Source: DASWVC01 sp036401335
GTDB taxonomy: Bacteria; Verrucomicrobiota; Verrucomicrobiia; Chthoniobacterales; JAFAMB01
Length of the DNA: 23,063 nucleotides
Assembly (NCBI GenBank): GCA_036401335.1
Contig: DASWVC010000191.1
Location: 1-23,063, forward strand
Direction of reading: 5' to 3'
Below are positions 1-7,354 of the stretch, piece by piece. The notes below the pieces were generated by a model. The model ran no database searches and was not told where the DNA came from. It worked only from the letters and a program-made list of their open reading frames with translations. How positions within the stretch are numbered: position 1 is the first letter of the stretch; every line of letters begins with the position of its first letter. Position numbers and translations under genes: made by a program.

Positions 1-698
1 TGACGGACGAACAGGTGCTGTTCTTGACGGACATCCTGCCGACCGGCTACATGGCCGCGGAGAATTGCAACATTCATGGAGGCGACATTGTGGCGGTCTG
101 GGGCTGTGGGCCGGTGGGACTGCTGGCCATCAAGAGCGCGTTTGTCCTGGGTGCCGAGCGGGTCATTGCCATCGATTTTGTCGCGCGTCGTTTGGAAATG
201 GCCAAGGCGCTCGGTGCCGAAGTGGTCAACGCCAAGGAACAAAATCCGGTCGAGACGCTGCGGGAAATGACGGGCGGACGGGGACCGGATTCCTGCCTTG
301 ACGCGGTCGGCCTGGAAGCGCACGGGTTCGGCATCGAAGGTGTGTACGACAAAGTAAAGCACACGCTTCGTCAGGAAACCGATCGTCCGAACGTCCTCCG
401 CCAAGCCATCACGGCCTGCCGCAAAGGGGGAACGGTTTCCCTCGCCGGAGTTTACGGCGGGTTTGTGGATAAGATCCCCATGGGCGCAGCTTTCAACAAA
501 GGGCTGACCCTTCACATGGGCCAGACCCACGTGCACCGGTATTTGCACCCCTTGCTGGACAAGATCATGAGCAGAGAAATCGATGCAACTTTCGTAATCT
601 CCCACCGCTTACCCCTTGAGAAGGCGCCTGAGGCTTACCGCATGTTTCGCGACTCCAAAGATGAGTGCACGAAAGTAGTCCTGAGGCCTCACGGGTAG
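1..698 (+). CDS. Zn-dependent alcohol dehydrogenase, glutathione-dependent formaldehyde dehydrogenase-like (5' truncated)
   Basis: This is the C-terminal part of a medium-chain dehydrogenase/reductase. The reading frame is open to the left edge (first full codon at base 3), so the true start and the N-terminal catalytic zinc domain lie outside the window. The visible protein begins TDEQVLFLTDILPTGYMAAE, the segment just before the Rossmann fold in formaldehyde-dehydrogenase-like family members. Next comes the nucleotide-binding motif WGCGPVGLLA, then an acidic residue in VIAIDF that fits NAD(H) preference. The middle insertion (YDKVKHTLRQETDRPNVLRQ) and the end (ECTKVVLRPHG) also fit this subgroup. 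In the family these enzymes oxidise alcohols or formaldehyde adducts in the cytoplasm; the substrate here cannot be read from the sequence. It is followed by repeat-rich non-coding DNA and shows no operon link to the glc genes, which are on the other strand. Confidence 0.85.
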   Translation, partial: TDEQVLFLTDILPTGYMAAENCNIHGGDIVAVWGCGPVGLLAIKSAFVLGAERVIAIDFVARRLEMAKALGAEVVNAKEQNPVETLREMTGGRGPDSCLDAVGLEAHGFGIEGVYDKVKHTLRQETDRPNVLRQAITACRKGGTVSLAGVYGGFVDKIPMGAAFNKGLTLHMGQTHVHRYLHPLLDKIMSREIDATFVISHRLPLEKAPEAYRMFRDSKDECTKVVLRPHG

Positions 699-706
699 GG
701 GAAGAA

Positions 707-901
707 GGTAACGGGGTATCAGGGTGACGGAGTGTCGGGGCGATGGAACGCAAGTAAGCGGATTCGGGTCGTAAGGTGCCCCCATATCCGCCCTCGGGCT
801 GGTAGGGCGGCGAGTCCCTTCGCCGCCGGGGTATCGGGGTGGAAAAGCAGGCCCAGTCGCACCCGCCTGGTACCAGGGTAGACAAGGTATCAGGGTACCG
901 G
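707..901. repeat. Degenerate GGTAWC(A/G)GGGT short repeats
   Basis: Related units occur at 707-730 (GGTAACGGGGTATCAGGGTG and on), 830-841 (GGTATCGGGGT), 869-880 (GGTACCAGGGTA) and 886-901 (GGTATCAGGGTACCGG). Inverted copies lie at 1078-1107, where CCCCGTTTACCCCGTTACCC runs over the glcF stop codon, and at 3972-3985 (ACACCCCGATACCC). Another forward copy is at 2451-2462, between glcD and glcF. The units are irregularly spaced, so this is neither a CRISPR nor a strict tandem array. I saw no such clusters inside the type VI genes. Confidence 0.6.
806..827. repeat. Perfect 8-bp GC hairpin
   Basis: GGCGGCGA (806-813) pairs perfectly with TCGCCGCC (820-827) around a 6-base loop. It is embedded in GGTAGGGCGGCGAGTCCCTT. 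It lies 108 bases past the dehydrogenase stop and has no T tract. It resembles dispersed hairpin units (GGTAGGG plus a GC stem) that I recall from verrucomicrobial intergenic DNA; that likeness is from memory, not a search. Confidence 0.5.
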
Positions 902-1094
902 TTTTTGAGGGTAAGGGACGGCTGTTACAGCGGCTTCTCCGTCAGCAAAGGCTACCTGGTCCGAAGGACGTCTGGCTAACTCCATCACCACCGTTGGTGC
1001 AGTTGCGCTCAAGCGTCATTTACCCCATTGAGTCAGGGACGAGCGATCCTCGAAATCGTTAGCTGGTAGTATCGTCTCCACCCCGTTTACCCCG

Positions 1095-2435
1095 TTACCC
1101 CGACACCTTCCCCTCCGCCCGGTACGCGGCGGCGAGCAGGCTGACCGGGTGTTGAACGTCTACCGGGTGTCCGCGCAGCCCGTTGATGAGCTGCAGGTGG
1201 CATCCCGGGTTGCCCGCGGCCACGACTTCCGCCCCGGTGCCCAGGATGTGCTTCACCTTCCGTTCCTGGAGGGCGCGGGACATTTCCGGCTGGGTCAGGT
1301 TGTAGATCCCGGCTGAGCCGCAGCACCACGTTGCTTCAGGCAATTCACAGAGGTGCACGCCGGGCAGGGACCGCAAAATATCACGGGGTTGACGGCTGAC
1401 CTTTTGCCCGTGGCAAAGGTGACACGCTTCATGGTACGTGATCCGGCGCTTTGGATTTTCGCCAGTGTTCGGGGGTAACTTTGGTGTTTTCCACCCGGTG
1501 GCGACGAGCCATTCAGAAACATCTCTGACCTTGCTTGACCATTCCCGTGCGCGCTCGGCGTAATCAGCGTCGTCCGCCAACAAATGGCCGTACGTCTTCA
1601 GGTGGGAACCGCATCCGGCCGCATTGGTGATGATCGCGTCCAGTTCGGTCACGGGAAACAGATCCAGGTTTCGGCGGGCGAGGCCACGGGCTAACCCGGG
1701 CTCACCGTTGTGCGCGTGGAGCGACCCGCAGCAGAATTGCACCGGCGGCGTGTAAACCTCGCAGCCATTCCGAACCAATACCTCCGCAGTGTCGCGGTTG
1801 ATGGTTGCGAAAGCCAGGTCCTGAACGCAGCCGGTAAGCAGGCCGACCCGGTGCACGGGGGTGCCAGCGGGTTTCAGTACCCGTGGAATCAGTTCATGGG
1901 AAAACCGCGCTTCGATGCGAGGCGTTTGGCGTTCGAGTTCGCGGAGGCGCTTTGGCAGGACTCGTGTCAGGCCCAACCCGCGGACCAGCGCCTGCAAACC
2001 GGCGGCCTGGTAAATCCAAAGGGCACGGCCGACGAGTCGGAGCAAGCGGGGCCGCGTGAAAAGCTGGCCCAACAGCCCGCGACGCGTCCAATCGCGGGAG
2101 GGATTTTGAAGGACACCGGAACGTTCGATGTCAGCCCTGGCCGTTTCAAACAGCCGGGCGTAGTCGACGCCGGCAGGGCAGGCGGTCACGCAGGCGAGGC
2201 AGCCAAGGCAAAAATACATTTCTTCGCCAAAGCTCCGGGTGACTTCCAGGGCGCCATCCGCGATGCCCCGCATCAGGGCGATCCGGCCGCGCGGGCTGTT
2301 CTTCTCCAGGCGCGTCGCCACGTAAGTGGGACAGGTGGGAAGGCAGAAGCCGCAATGCATGCATTGTTGAAGAATGGAATAGTCGAGGAGCTTCAGGGAA
2401 TTGTGGCCGGTGGGAGAGGCGGGGAGGTCGGGCAT
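1095..2435 (-). CDS. glcF: Glycolate oxidase iron-sulfur subunit GlcF
   Basis: The 446-aa protein has two 4Fe-4S ferredoxin motifs near the N-terminus: C25-x2-C28-x2-C31-x3-C35-P and C76-x2-C79-x2-C82-x3-C86-P. Two cysteine-rich CCG domains follow, with CCG at 234-236 and 370-372, plus associated GCV (about 201) and NPGC (about 408-411) cysteines. This is the GlcF/LldE/HdrD-type layout at normal length. In the family it takes electrons from the FAD subunit GlcD during oxidation of glycolate (or another 2-hydroxy acid) and passes them to the quinone pool at the inner face of the membrane. It lies 48 bases downstream of glcD on the same strand, so co-transcription is likely. No GlcE-like gene is adjacent. 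Its stop codon sits inside a short repeat tract. Confidence 0.92.
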   Translation of the reverse strand: MPDLPASPTGHNSLKLLDYSILQQCMHCGFCLPTCPTYVATRLEKNSPRGRIALMRGIADGALEVTRSFGEEMYFCLGCLACVTACPAGVDYARLFETARADIERSGVLQNPSRDWTRRGLLGQLFTRPRLLRLVGRALWIYQAAGLQALVRGLGLTRVLPKRLRELERQTPRIEARFSHELIPRVLKPAGTPVHRVGLLTGCVQDLAFATINRDTAEVLVRNGCEVYTPPVQFCCGSLHAHNGEPGLARGLARRNLDLFPVTELDAIITNAAGCGSHLKTYGHLLADDADYAERAREWSSKVRDVSEWLVATGWKTPKLPPNTGENPKRRITYHEACHLCHGQKVSRQPRDILRSLPGVHLCELPEATWCCGSAGIYNLTQPEMSRALQERKVKHILGTGAEVVAAGNPGCHLQLINGLRGHPVDVQHPVSLLAAAYRAEGKVSG

Positions 2436-2483
2436 GGTCGGTCACCAACGGTTACGGGGTGTAAACACAGCGGGGACGACGGG

Positions 2484-3863
2484 TCAGGCGGCAAACACTT
2501 TGCCTGGGTTCAGGATGCCGGCGGGGTCGAACGCCCGTTTTAACTCGCGCAAAATCCGCACGTTCAACGTCCCGATGGCGCCCGGCAGAAAAGCCTTTTT
2601 CGTCAAGCCGATGCCGTGCTCACCGGTGATGGTGCCGCCAAGGCTCACGGCGTAATCAAAAATTTCGCGCACCGCCTCGTGCACCCGGTTGATCTCGTCG
2701 GGGTTCCGTTCATTGGCCAGAAATGTCGGGTGCAAATTGCCGTCCCCGAAATGGCCGAATGTTCCGACCGTGAGCCGGTGCTTGTCGGCGGTGCGTTGGA
2801 CGAACCGGACCATTTCCGCCAGTTTGGATCGCGGCACGGTTGCATCTTCCAGAATGGTCGTGGGCGCGACGCGGGCCATGGCCGGAATGGCCATGCGCCG
2901 GGCGTTCATCAAGGCACCCGCTTCTTCGGCGTCCTTGGCTACGGTGACGGAGCGAGCCCCGTGCTGCCGCGCGAGGGTCGCCATTCCGCTGGCCTGGTCC
3001 TCCACCGCTGCCGGGTGCCCATCGGCTTCCATCAACAAAATGGCGTCGGCGTCAAGCGGCAACCCCACATGGGCGTAGTCTTCGATGCAACGGATCGTGG
3101 TCCGGTCGAGGAACTCCATCGTGCACGGGATTATCCTGGCCGCGATGATGGCCGATACGGTGGCCGCGGCGTGGTCCATCTGATCGTAGACAGCCAGCAG
3201 CGTTTTGCGAGCGGCCGGCTTGGGAATAAGTTTCAGCAGAATTTTTGTGATCACGCCGAGCGTACCCTCAGACCCGATGAACACGTCTTTGAGGGAATAC
3301 CCGGCCACGTCTTTCACGCACTTGTTTCCCGTAAAGAAAACTTCACCGGTCGCCAGTACCACTTCAAGGCCCATGACGTAGTCCCGTGTCACTCCGTATT
3401 TGAGGCCCCGTAATCCGCCGGAATTTTCGGCCACGTTGCCCCCTATCGTCGACACCCGCATCGACCCGGGGTCGGGTGGATAGAACAAGCCGGCGCTCTC
3501 GGCCAGCGTTGCGATTTCCTGGTTGATGACCCCCGGTTCGACCAGCATCGTCAAGTTATCGGTATCCAGTTCGAGGATCCGGTTCATCCGGCTGAGGCAG
3601 AGAACAACGCTTTTCGCCACGGGCACGCTGCCGCCGCTTAAGCCCGTCCCGGAGCCCCTCGTGACCACCGGCACGTTGTGTCTGGTGGCGGACCGAAGGA
3701 GCGCCGACACTTCCCCAACGGAACGGGCAAACACGACGCCTTCCGGCAGCGTTTTCAACAACGGAGTGCCGTCGTAGCTGTAGGTGTAAAGTTCTTCCGG
3801 CTCGGTGAGAAGCTGGTCGGGGGGGAATGACCGACGCAGCTCGGCCATCAGCGCAATGCTCAT
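2484..3863 (-). CDS. glcD: FAD-linked glycolate/lactate oxidase subunit GlcD
   Basis: The 459-aa protein matches the usual length of GlcD and related FAD-binding 2-hydroxyacid oxidases. An FAD PCMH-type domain is visible: RGSGTGLSGG (69-78), YPPDPGSM (128-135), STIGGNVAENSGG (138-150) and GSEGTLGVIT (197-206). The C-terminal half has GTFGHFGDGNLHP (367-379) and GTITGEHGIG (410-419), the metal- and flavin-proximal motifs of the FAD-oxidase C domain, and it ends FDPAGILNPGKVF. In the family it oxidises glycolate to glyoxylate, or D-lactate and similar acids, reducing FAD. With glcF it forms a two-gene unit transcribed leftwards from a divergent region shared with the TauE-family permease. Exact substrate is inferred: D-lactate dehydrogenases of the same family share these motifs. 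Confidence 0.92.
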   Translation of the reverse strand: MSIALMAELRRSFPPDQLLTEPEELYTYSYDGTPLLKTLPEGVVFARSVGEVSALLRSATRHNVPVVTRGSGTGLSGGSVPVAKSVVLCLSRMNRILELDTDNLTMLVEPGVINQEIATLAESAGLFYPPDPGSMRVSTIGGNVAENSGGLRGLKYGVTRDYVMGLEVVLATGEVFFTGNKCVKDVAGYSLKDVFIGSEGTLGVITKILLKLIPKPAARKTLLAVYDQMDHAAATVSAIIAARIIPCTMEFLDRTTIRCIEDYAHVGLPLDADAILLMEADGHPAAVEDQASGMATLARQHGARSVTVAKDAEEAGALMNARRMAIPAMARVAPTTILEDATVPRSKLAEMVRFVQRTADKHRLTVGTFGHFGDGNLHPTFLANERNPDEINRVHEAVREIFDYAVSLGGTITGEHGIGLTKKAFLPGAIGTLNVRILRELKRAFDPAGILNPGKVFAA

Positions 3864-3899
3864 GAGCGAACTATGGCACGAAGCGGGCCAGGGGGAAGA

Positions 3900-3940
3900 G
3901 TTGTATCAATGGTATCAATTCTAACAGTTGTATCAACGGT
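3900..3940. repeat. Three phased GTATCAA direct repeats upstream of glcD
   Basis: GTATCAA starts at 3903, 3912 and 3930, that is at spacings of 9 and 18 bases. The outer copies lie in a longer repeat, GTTGTATCAAYGGT (3900-3913 and 3927-3940, one mismatch). The cluster is 37-77 bases upstream of the glcD start, in the divergent promoter region. It could be an operator for a glc regulator or a relic of the GGTATC repeat family seen at 707-901. Confidence 0.45.
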
Positions 3941-3986
3941 TCGAAAAAAGCGCGGTCTTGCCTTTTTCCGGACACCCCGATACCCA

Positions 3987-4103
3987 AAATGCCACAAGCC
4001 GAAAAATCACCGAATGCCACGAGTGATAAACTCCAAGAGGGACTGCCGACTCCCGCTTCAGAGGAATCCGTGGCACTCTTCGGTTCTTTGATTTGTGGCA
4101 TTT
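3987..4103. repeat. Imperfect 34-bp inverted repeat pair
   Basis: The left arm is 3987-4020 and the right arm 4070-4103. Their outer ends match perfectly over 11 bases (AAATGCCACAA / TTGTGGCATTT), and the inner 6 bases match (TGCCAC / GTGGCA). The middle of each arm has diverged, and the arms are separated by 49 bases. No transposase is present. The layout suits a small miniature or palindromic element. The right arm runs past the GTG at 4095, which argues against that codon as the permease start. Confidence 0.5.
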
Positions 4104-4130
4104 GCTCCACTCAGACACCTTCTTCCCGTC

Positions 4131-4925
4131 GTGACCTTACCCGTGCACCCGTCCGGTTTTGCCGCCTTGATCCTCACCGCGTTTTTGGCGGGTTTTGTTG
4201 ACGCGGTGGTGGGTGGCGGCGGGTTGATCCAGTTACCGGGTTTGTTCGTTGTCTTGCCTGCGGTCACCCCGGTCGCTACGGTTCTCGGCACCAATAAGCT
4301 GGTTGCATTTGCCGGGACGGCAGTGGCCGCCTGCCGCTACGGCCAGCACCTGCGCATTGATCCGAACGTGGTTGTGCCCGCCGGGCTAGCGGCCTTTGCG
4401 TTTTCCGGCATTGGCGCGGCGTTGGTGCGGTTTGTCGACCCCAGCCGGTTTAAACCCGTGGTGCTTTTGTTGCTGGTGGTTATTGCTGCGTACACCTACC
4501 TGCAAAAGGGTTTTGGCGTTCCCCGGAGCTCCGTGGGCGCCGGGCTGAGCCGGCGCCAACGCATTGTCCGGAGCGCCGCGTTCAGTGCGGCCGTCGGCTT
4601 TTACGACGGGTTGGTCGGACCAGGCACCGGCAGCCTTTTGATCTTTGGGTTTACGGCCTTTCTGGGGTACGAATTTCTGGCCGCCTCTGCCCTGGCCAAG
4701 GTGGTCAATGTGTTGACCAACATCGGGGCGTTGCTCACCTTCGTGACGTCGGGCCATGTGCTATGGCCCCTTGCGCTCCCGATGGCTGTGGCCAACATCG
4801 CCGGCGCGGAGGCAGGCGTGCGCCTGGCGATCCTGAAAGGCAGCCGGTTCATCCGCGTTTTCTTCCTGGTGGTCGTCGGCTTTATGATTCTGCGTTTTTC
4901 CTACGAGCTTTACCTGAAAGGGTGA
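4131..4925 (+). CDS. TauE/SafE-family sulfite exporter-like membrane permease
   Basis: This multi-pass inner-membrane protein opens with FAALILTAFLAGFVDAVVGG, the hallmark first repeat of the TauE/SafE (DUF81) family, followed by GGLIQLPGL. The second repeat is visible as GFYDGLVGPGTGSLLIFGFT and LAKVVNVLTNIGAL. The rest is dominated by hydrophobic helices, with about eight expected, and it ends RVFFLVVVGFMILRFSYELY. The family exports sulfite, sulfoacetate or other small anions; the substrate is not predictable here. The start is uncertain: GTG codons at 4095, 4131 and 4143 share the frame. I chose 4131 because 4095 falls inside the right arm of an inverted repeat and adds residues the family does not need. 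No clear ribosome site is visible. It is divergent from glcD. Confidence 0.85.
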   Translation: MTLPVHPSGFAALILTAFLAGFVDAVVGGGGLIQLPGLFVVLPAVTPVATVLGTNKLVAFAGTAVAACRYGQHLRIDPNVVVPAGLAAFAFSGIGAALVRFVDPSRFKPVVLLLLVVIAAYTYLQKGFGVPRSSVGAGLSRRQRIVRSAAFSAAVGFYDGLVGPGTGSLLIFGFTAFLGYEFLAASALAKVVNVLTNIGALLTFVTSGHVLWPLALPMAVANIAGAEAGVRLAILKGSRFIRVFFLVVVGFMILRFSYELYLKG

Positions 4926-4930
4926 TCGAC

Positions 4931-4968
4931 GCGCGGCCGCGCCGGCCTGAAGACTTTGGCATTGCCAA
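4931..4968. promoter_or_regulatory. Two palindromes upstream of the type VI operon
   Basis: A perfect 12-base palindrome GCGCGGCCGCGC lies at 4931-4942, just past the permease stop. The perfect inverted repeat TTGGCA-T-TGCCAA lies at 4956-4968, 56 bases before the ATG at 5025. The second has the size and symmetry of a repressor operator. The first could be part of a weak terminator for the permease, but no T tract follows. No confident -35/-10 pair is seen in this 99-base gap. Confidence 0.3.
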
Positions 4969-5024
4969 TCCCCAACCCTCCTCGCTAACGTCAACACCTG
5001 ATCCCCGTCCCGCGGTCTTTTAGG

Positions 5025-5960
5025 ATGAATTCTTCAGGCGATTTAACTCGCGCGAGCGGTGAAGGGGATGCATGGGCCTCCCGCCTTGCTCCCAGGCTCC
5101 GGGTCATTCAGGCCAGTTTCAGCGACCGTGAGCCTTCGGAGCGTAAAGCTTTGCTCCTGGAAGAGATCAAACGGGAATTGCGCCGGCTGCCCGAAACCTC
5201 GCGGGCCCGCAGCCTGGAGGCGTTGGCTGAGTATTTTCCCTTGTTCTCTGCGCCGGTCGATCCGCCCGCCCAGGTGCCCCCGCCCCCTGAACTTTCCGGT
5301 TCCGAGCTGGCCGACCGCTTGATTGCCATGGCTGTAACGATGAGTACGGAGGAACGCGTGGCCCTCAGCGTCCGGCTCCGGGCCGCGGGGTTGATGGTCC
5401 TGGTGGCAACCGGCCCGGATCTGCCGCCCGAGCTTCGGGGCAGGTTAGGGGTGCCGCCGGAGAAGCCGATTGATCCTGAACGGTTTGCCAAGCTGTTCGC
5501 CATCTTTGCCGAGACGGCGCTGACGCTGGACCAGGTGATCTGGCCGTTGTGGCGCCGCTTCGCGCCGCAATCGGCGATCAAGCGGGAGTCTTCCGAGGTG
5601 GTCCGGGCGTTCCTGGGCCGGTACCTGCAAGGAGACCGCGAGGTCGCGACGTTCCAGATCAAGCAGTTGTTTGACCGGACGCGACAGCTTACCGTCTCTA
5701 TCCTCTCCGCCTTTGGCTCCGCGGGCGAAGGTTTTGCCCGCTGGTACCTGGCAAAATTCGCGCCGGAAAAAATCCGGGCGGCCGTGGATGCCGCCGGAGC
5801 CAACTTCCTCAGCAGCCCGGACCAGCGCTGCTGGCGTCGTTACGTGGAGTTAGCCGAAGGAATGAACGGCCCGACCGTGGAAGCGCAGATAACGCAAGGC
5901 GTGGTCGGCTACGTGGAAACCATCAACGCAAAAGCAGACACCCCCGCGCGCACTTCCTAG
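5025..5960 (+). CDS. TagH-like type VI secretion accessory protein lacking an FHA domain
   Basis: This soluble 311-aa protein heads the type VI operon, 14 bases before tssK. The N-terminal part (about 20-75) is charged and helical. A proline-rich linker follows (PPAQVPPPPELSGS, about 79-92). The C-terminal half (about 160-300) reads like the C-terminal domain of type VI FHA proteins (TagH/Fha): a helix resembling its LLxxR stretch (VIWPLWRRFAP), then YLAKFAPEKIRAAV where the family has L-x-RFDP-x-x-LE, then CWRRYVELAEGM where it has WE-x-Y-x-x-LY. I see no N-terminal FHA signature (GR-x-x-x-x-D, SR-x-H). TagH normally links Thr phosphorylation to assembly, and losing the FHA part would remove phosphopeptide binding. 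The TssA ImpA_N signature is also absent. The family call is inference from motif spacing; position in the operon supports a type VI role. Confidence 0.5.
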   Translation: MNSSGDLTRASGEGDAWASRLAPRLRVIQASFSDREPSERKALLLEEIKRELRRLPETSRARSLEALAEYFPLFSAPVDPPAQVPPPPELSGSELADRLIAMAVTMSTEERVALSVRLRAAGLMVLVATGPDLPPELRGRLGVPPEKPIDPERFAKLFAIFAETALTLDQVIWPLWRRFAPQSAIKRESSEVVRAFLGRYLQGDREVATFQIKQLFDRTRQLTVSILSAFGSAGEGFARWYLAKFAPEKIRAAVDAAGANFLSSPDQRCWRRYVELAEGMNGPTVEAQITQGVVGYVETINAKADTPARTS

Positions 5961-5974
5961 GTGCGCAACCGACC

Positions 5975-7354
5975 ATGCAGTTACACTGGCACGAAGGGCT
6001 TTTTCTTCTCCCCCATCACCTTCAACGCATGCAGCGCAGTGCGCAGGAAGCCGTCTGGGCGGAACGGCGCCTGGCCTGGCCTTACCCGTACGGCCTTGTC
6101 GAAGCCCGTTTGTCCCAGGATGATCTCGAAAACCTGCGGCTGCGCTTCGACCACCTTCGGGCCGTCATGCCGGGTGGGCAGGAGGTGAGCTTTCCCCAGG
6201 ATGCCGAGCTTCCGGTAATCGACCTGAAGAAGGCTTTTGAAACGCGCGGCCGGTTCGTGGTTTACCTTGGTGTCCCGCTGTATTTTCCAACCCGGGCCAA
6301 TGCCATGGGGGGCGGCAACGGCGCCGATTTTCGGGCGAAGATCCTGTACCGCGTGGCTGAAACCGAGGTGACGGACGAGAACACAGGAGAAAACCTGAGG
6401 CCGCTCCAATACCGGCGGGTGAACGCGCGGTTGTTGCTGGAGGACGAAGATCGGTCCGACCTCGACACCATCCCGTTGCTTCGCGTGGTGCGGGCAACCG
6501 GCGAAGAGCTTGGCTTGCCCCACCGGGATCCTGAGTTCGTGGGCCCCTGCCTCGTGATGAGCGGGTCGCCGACGCTGCGCGAGCTGGTGCGTGAACTCAG
6601 CAGCCAGGTGCTGGCTAGCCGGCGTGAGTTGGAGGTCCAGGTGTCGCGCGGCGGGTTCAGCATCGACACGATGCGGGGCCTGCAGTTCGAGCAAATCATG
6701 CGGCTCCGTACCCTGAACCGATTCGGTGCACGACTGGAGGCGCTGGCTGAGGTGCCGGCCGTGGCGCCCTTCGATTTGTACCTGGAGCTGCGTGAACTAC
6801 TCGGGGAACTGGCCGCATTGCACCCGGACCGCAGCCTGTTTGAATGCACGCCTTACCAGCATGACAGCCCTTACGTCTGCTTCGAAGAGGTTTGTGCGAA
6901 AATCCGGCAATTACTCCGGGGCAGCGTGGCTCCGAGCTTTCTGAAAGTGCCATTCGTCCAGGATGGGCCGACCCATCGCGCGCTGCTGACGGACGAACAC
7001 CTGACGCGGCCGACGGACTATTTCCTGGCCGTTCGTACGCGGGAAGACCCCCGGTCTGTTGCCCGGCTCGTGGAAGATGCGGACCGTTTTAAATTGATGC
7101 CCGAAAGCATGGCTGGACGTGCGATTCGCGGGGTGGTCTTGAAAGAGGAACGCTTTCCTCCGCTCGAGCTGCCGGCGCAATCCGGCCTTTATTATTACCG
7201 GTTGCAGCGAGGCGAGAGTGCCCGGAGCTGGCAACAGGTTCAGGCCGAAAAGCGCCTGGTGGTCCGGTGGACCGGACACGAAACCGCGGACTACGACCTT
7301 ACCCTTTACATGGTGCTGCCGCGAACCGATAACCCGGCCGGCAAAGATGGCTGA
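5975..7354 (+). CDS. tssK: Type VI secretion baseplate subunit TssK
   Basis: The 459-aa protein has the usual TssK length (about 440-460). Its N-terminus, HWHEGLFLLPHHLQRMQRSA, is the most conserved TssK motif, here in HxxEGLFLxPxHxQ form. Further family-like segments are QFEQIMRLRTLNRFG in the middle and the C-terminal jelly-roll-like stretch ending TLYMVLPRT. TssK trimers connect the baseplate wedge to the cytoplasmic domains of the TssL-TssM membrane complex. The ATG at 5975 begins directly with the conserved motif, which fixes the start. It lies 14 bases after the TagH-like gene. The stop (TGA at 7352-7354) overlaps the start of a small ORF at 7347. Confidence 0.93.
   Translation: MQLHWHEGLFLLPHHLQRMQRSAQEAVWAERRLAWPYPYGLVEARLSQDDLENLRLRFDHLRAVMPGGQEVSFPQDAELPVIDLKKAFETRGRFVVYLGVPLYFPTRANAMGGGNGADFRAKILYRVAETEVTDENTGENLRPLQYRRVNARLLLEDEDRSDLDTIPLLRVVRATGEELGLPHRDPEFVGPCLVMSGSPTLRELVRELSSQVLASRRELEVQVSRGGFSIDTMRGLQFEQIMRLRTLNRFGARLEALAEVPAVAPFDLYLELRELLGELAALHPDRSLFECTPYQHDSPYVCFEEVCAKIRQLLRGSVAPSFLKVPFVQDGPTHRALLTDEHLTRPTDYFLAVRTREDPRSVARLVEDADRFKLMPESMAGRAIRGVVLKEERFPPLELPAQSGLYYYRLQRGESARSWQQVQAEKRLVVRWTGHETADYDLTLYMVLPRTDNPAGKDG

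Larger units (their letters stand above)
699..1094. other. Repeat-rich non-coding gap
   Basis: About 400 bases lie between the convergent ends of the dehydrogenase gene and glcF. I see no convincing ORF. The stretch holds several GGTATC/GGTAAC-type short repeats and a strong GC hairpin at 806-827. No run of T follows the hairpin, so a classical terminator is not supported, although the convergent layout would call for one. Confidence 0.6.

Noticed and set aside
707..901. CRISPR array
   Set aside because: Repeat units are too short, degenerate and irregularly spaced, and no cas genes are seen.
1710..2543. Plus-strand ORF (277 codons) opposite glcF
   Set aside because: glcF has clear cysteine motifs on the other strand; this frame has no motif.
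2616..3413. Plus-strand ORF (265 codons) opposite glcD
   Set aside because: Antisense shadow of the FAD-binding gene.
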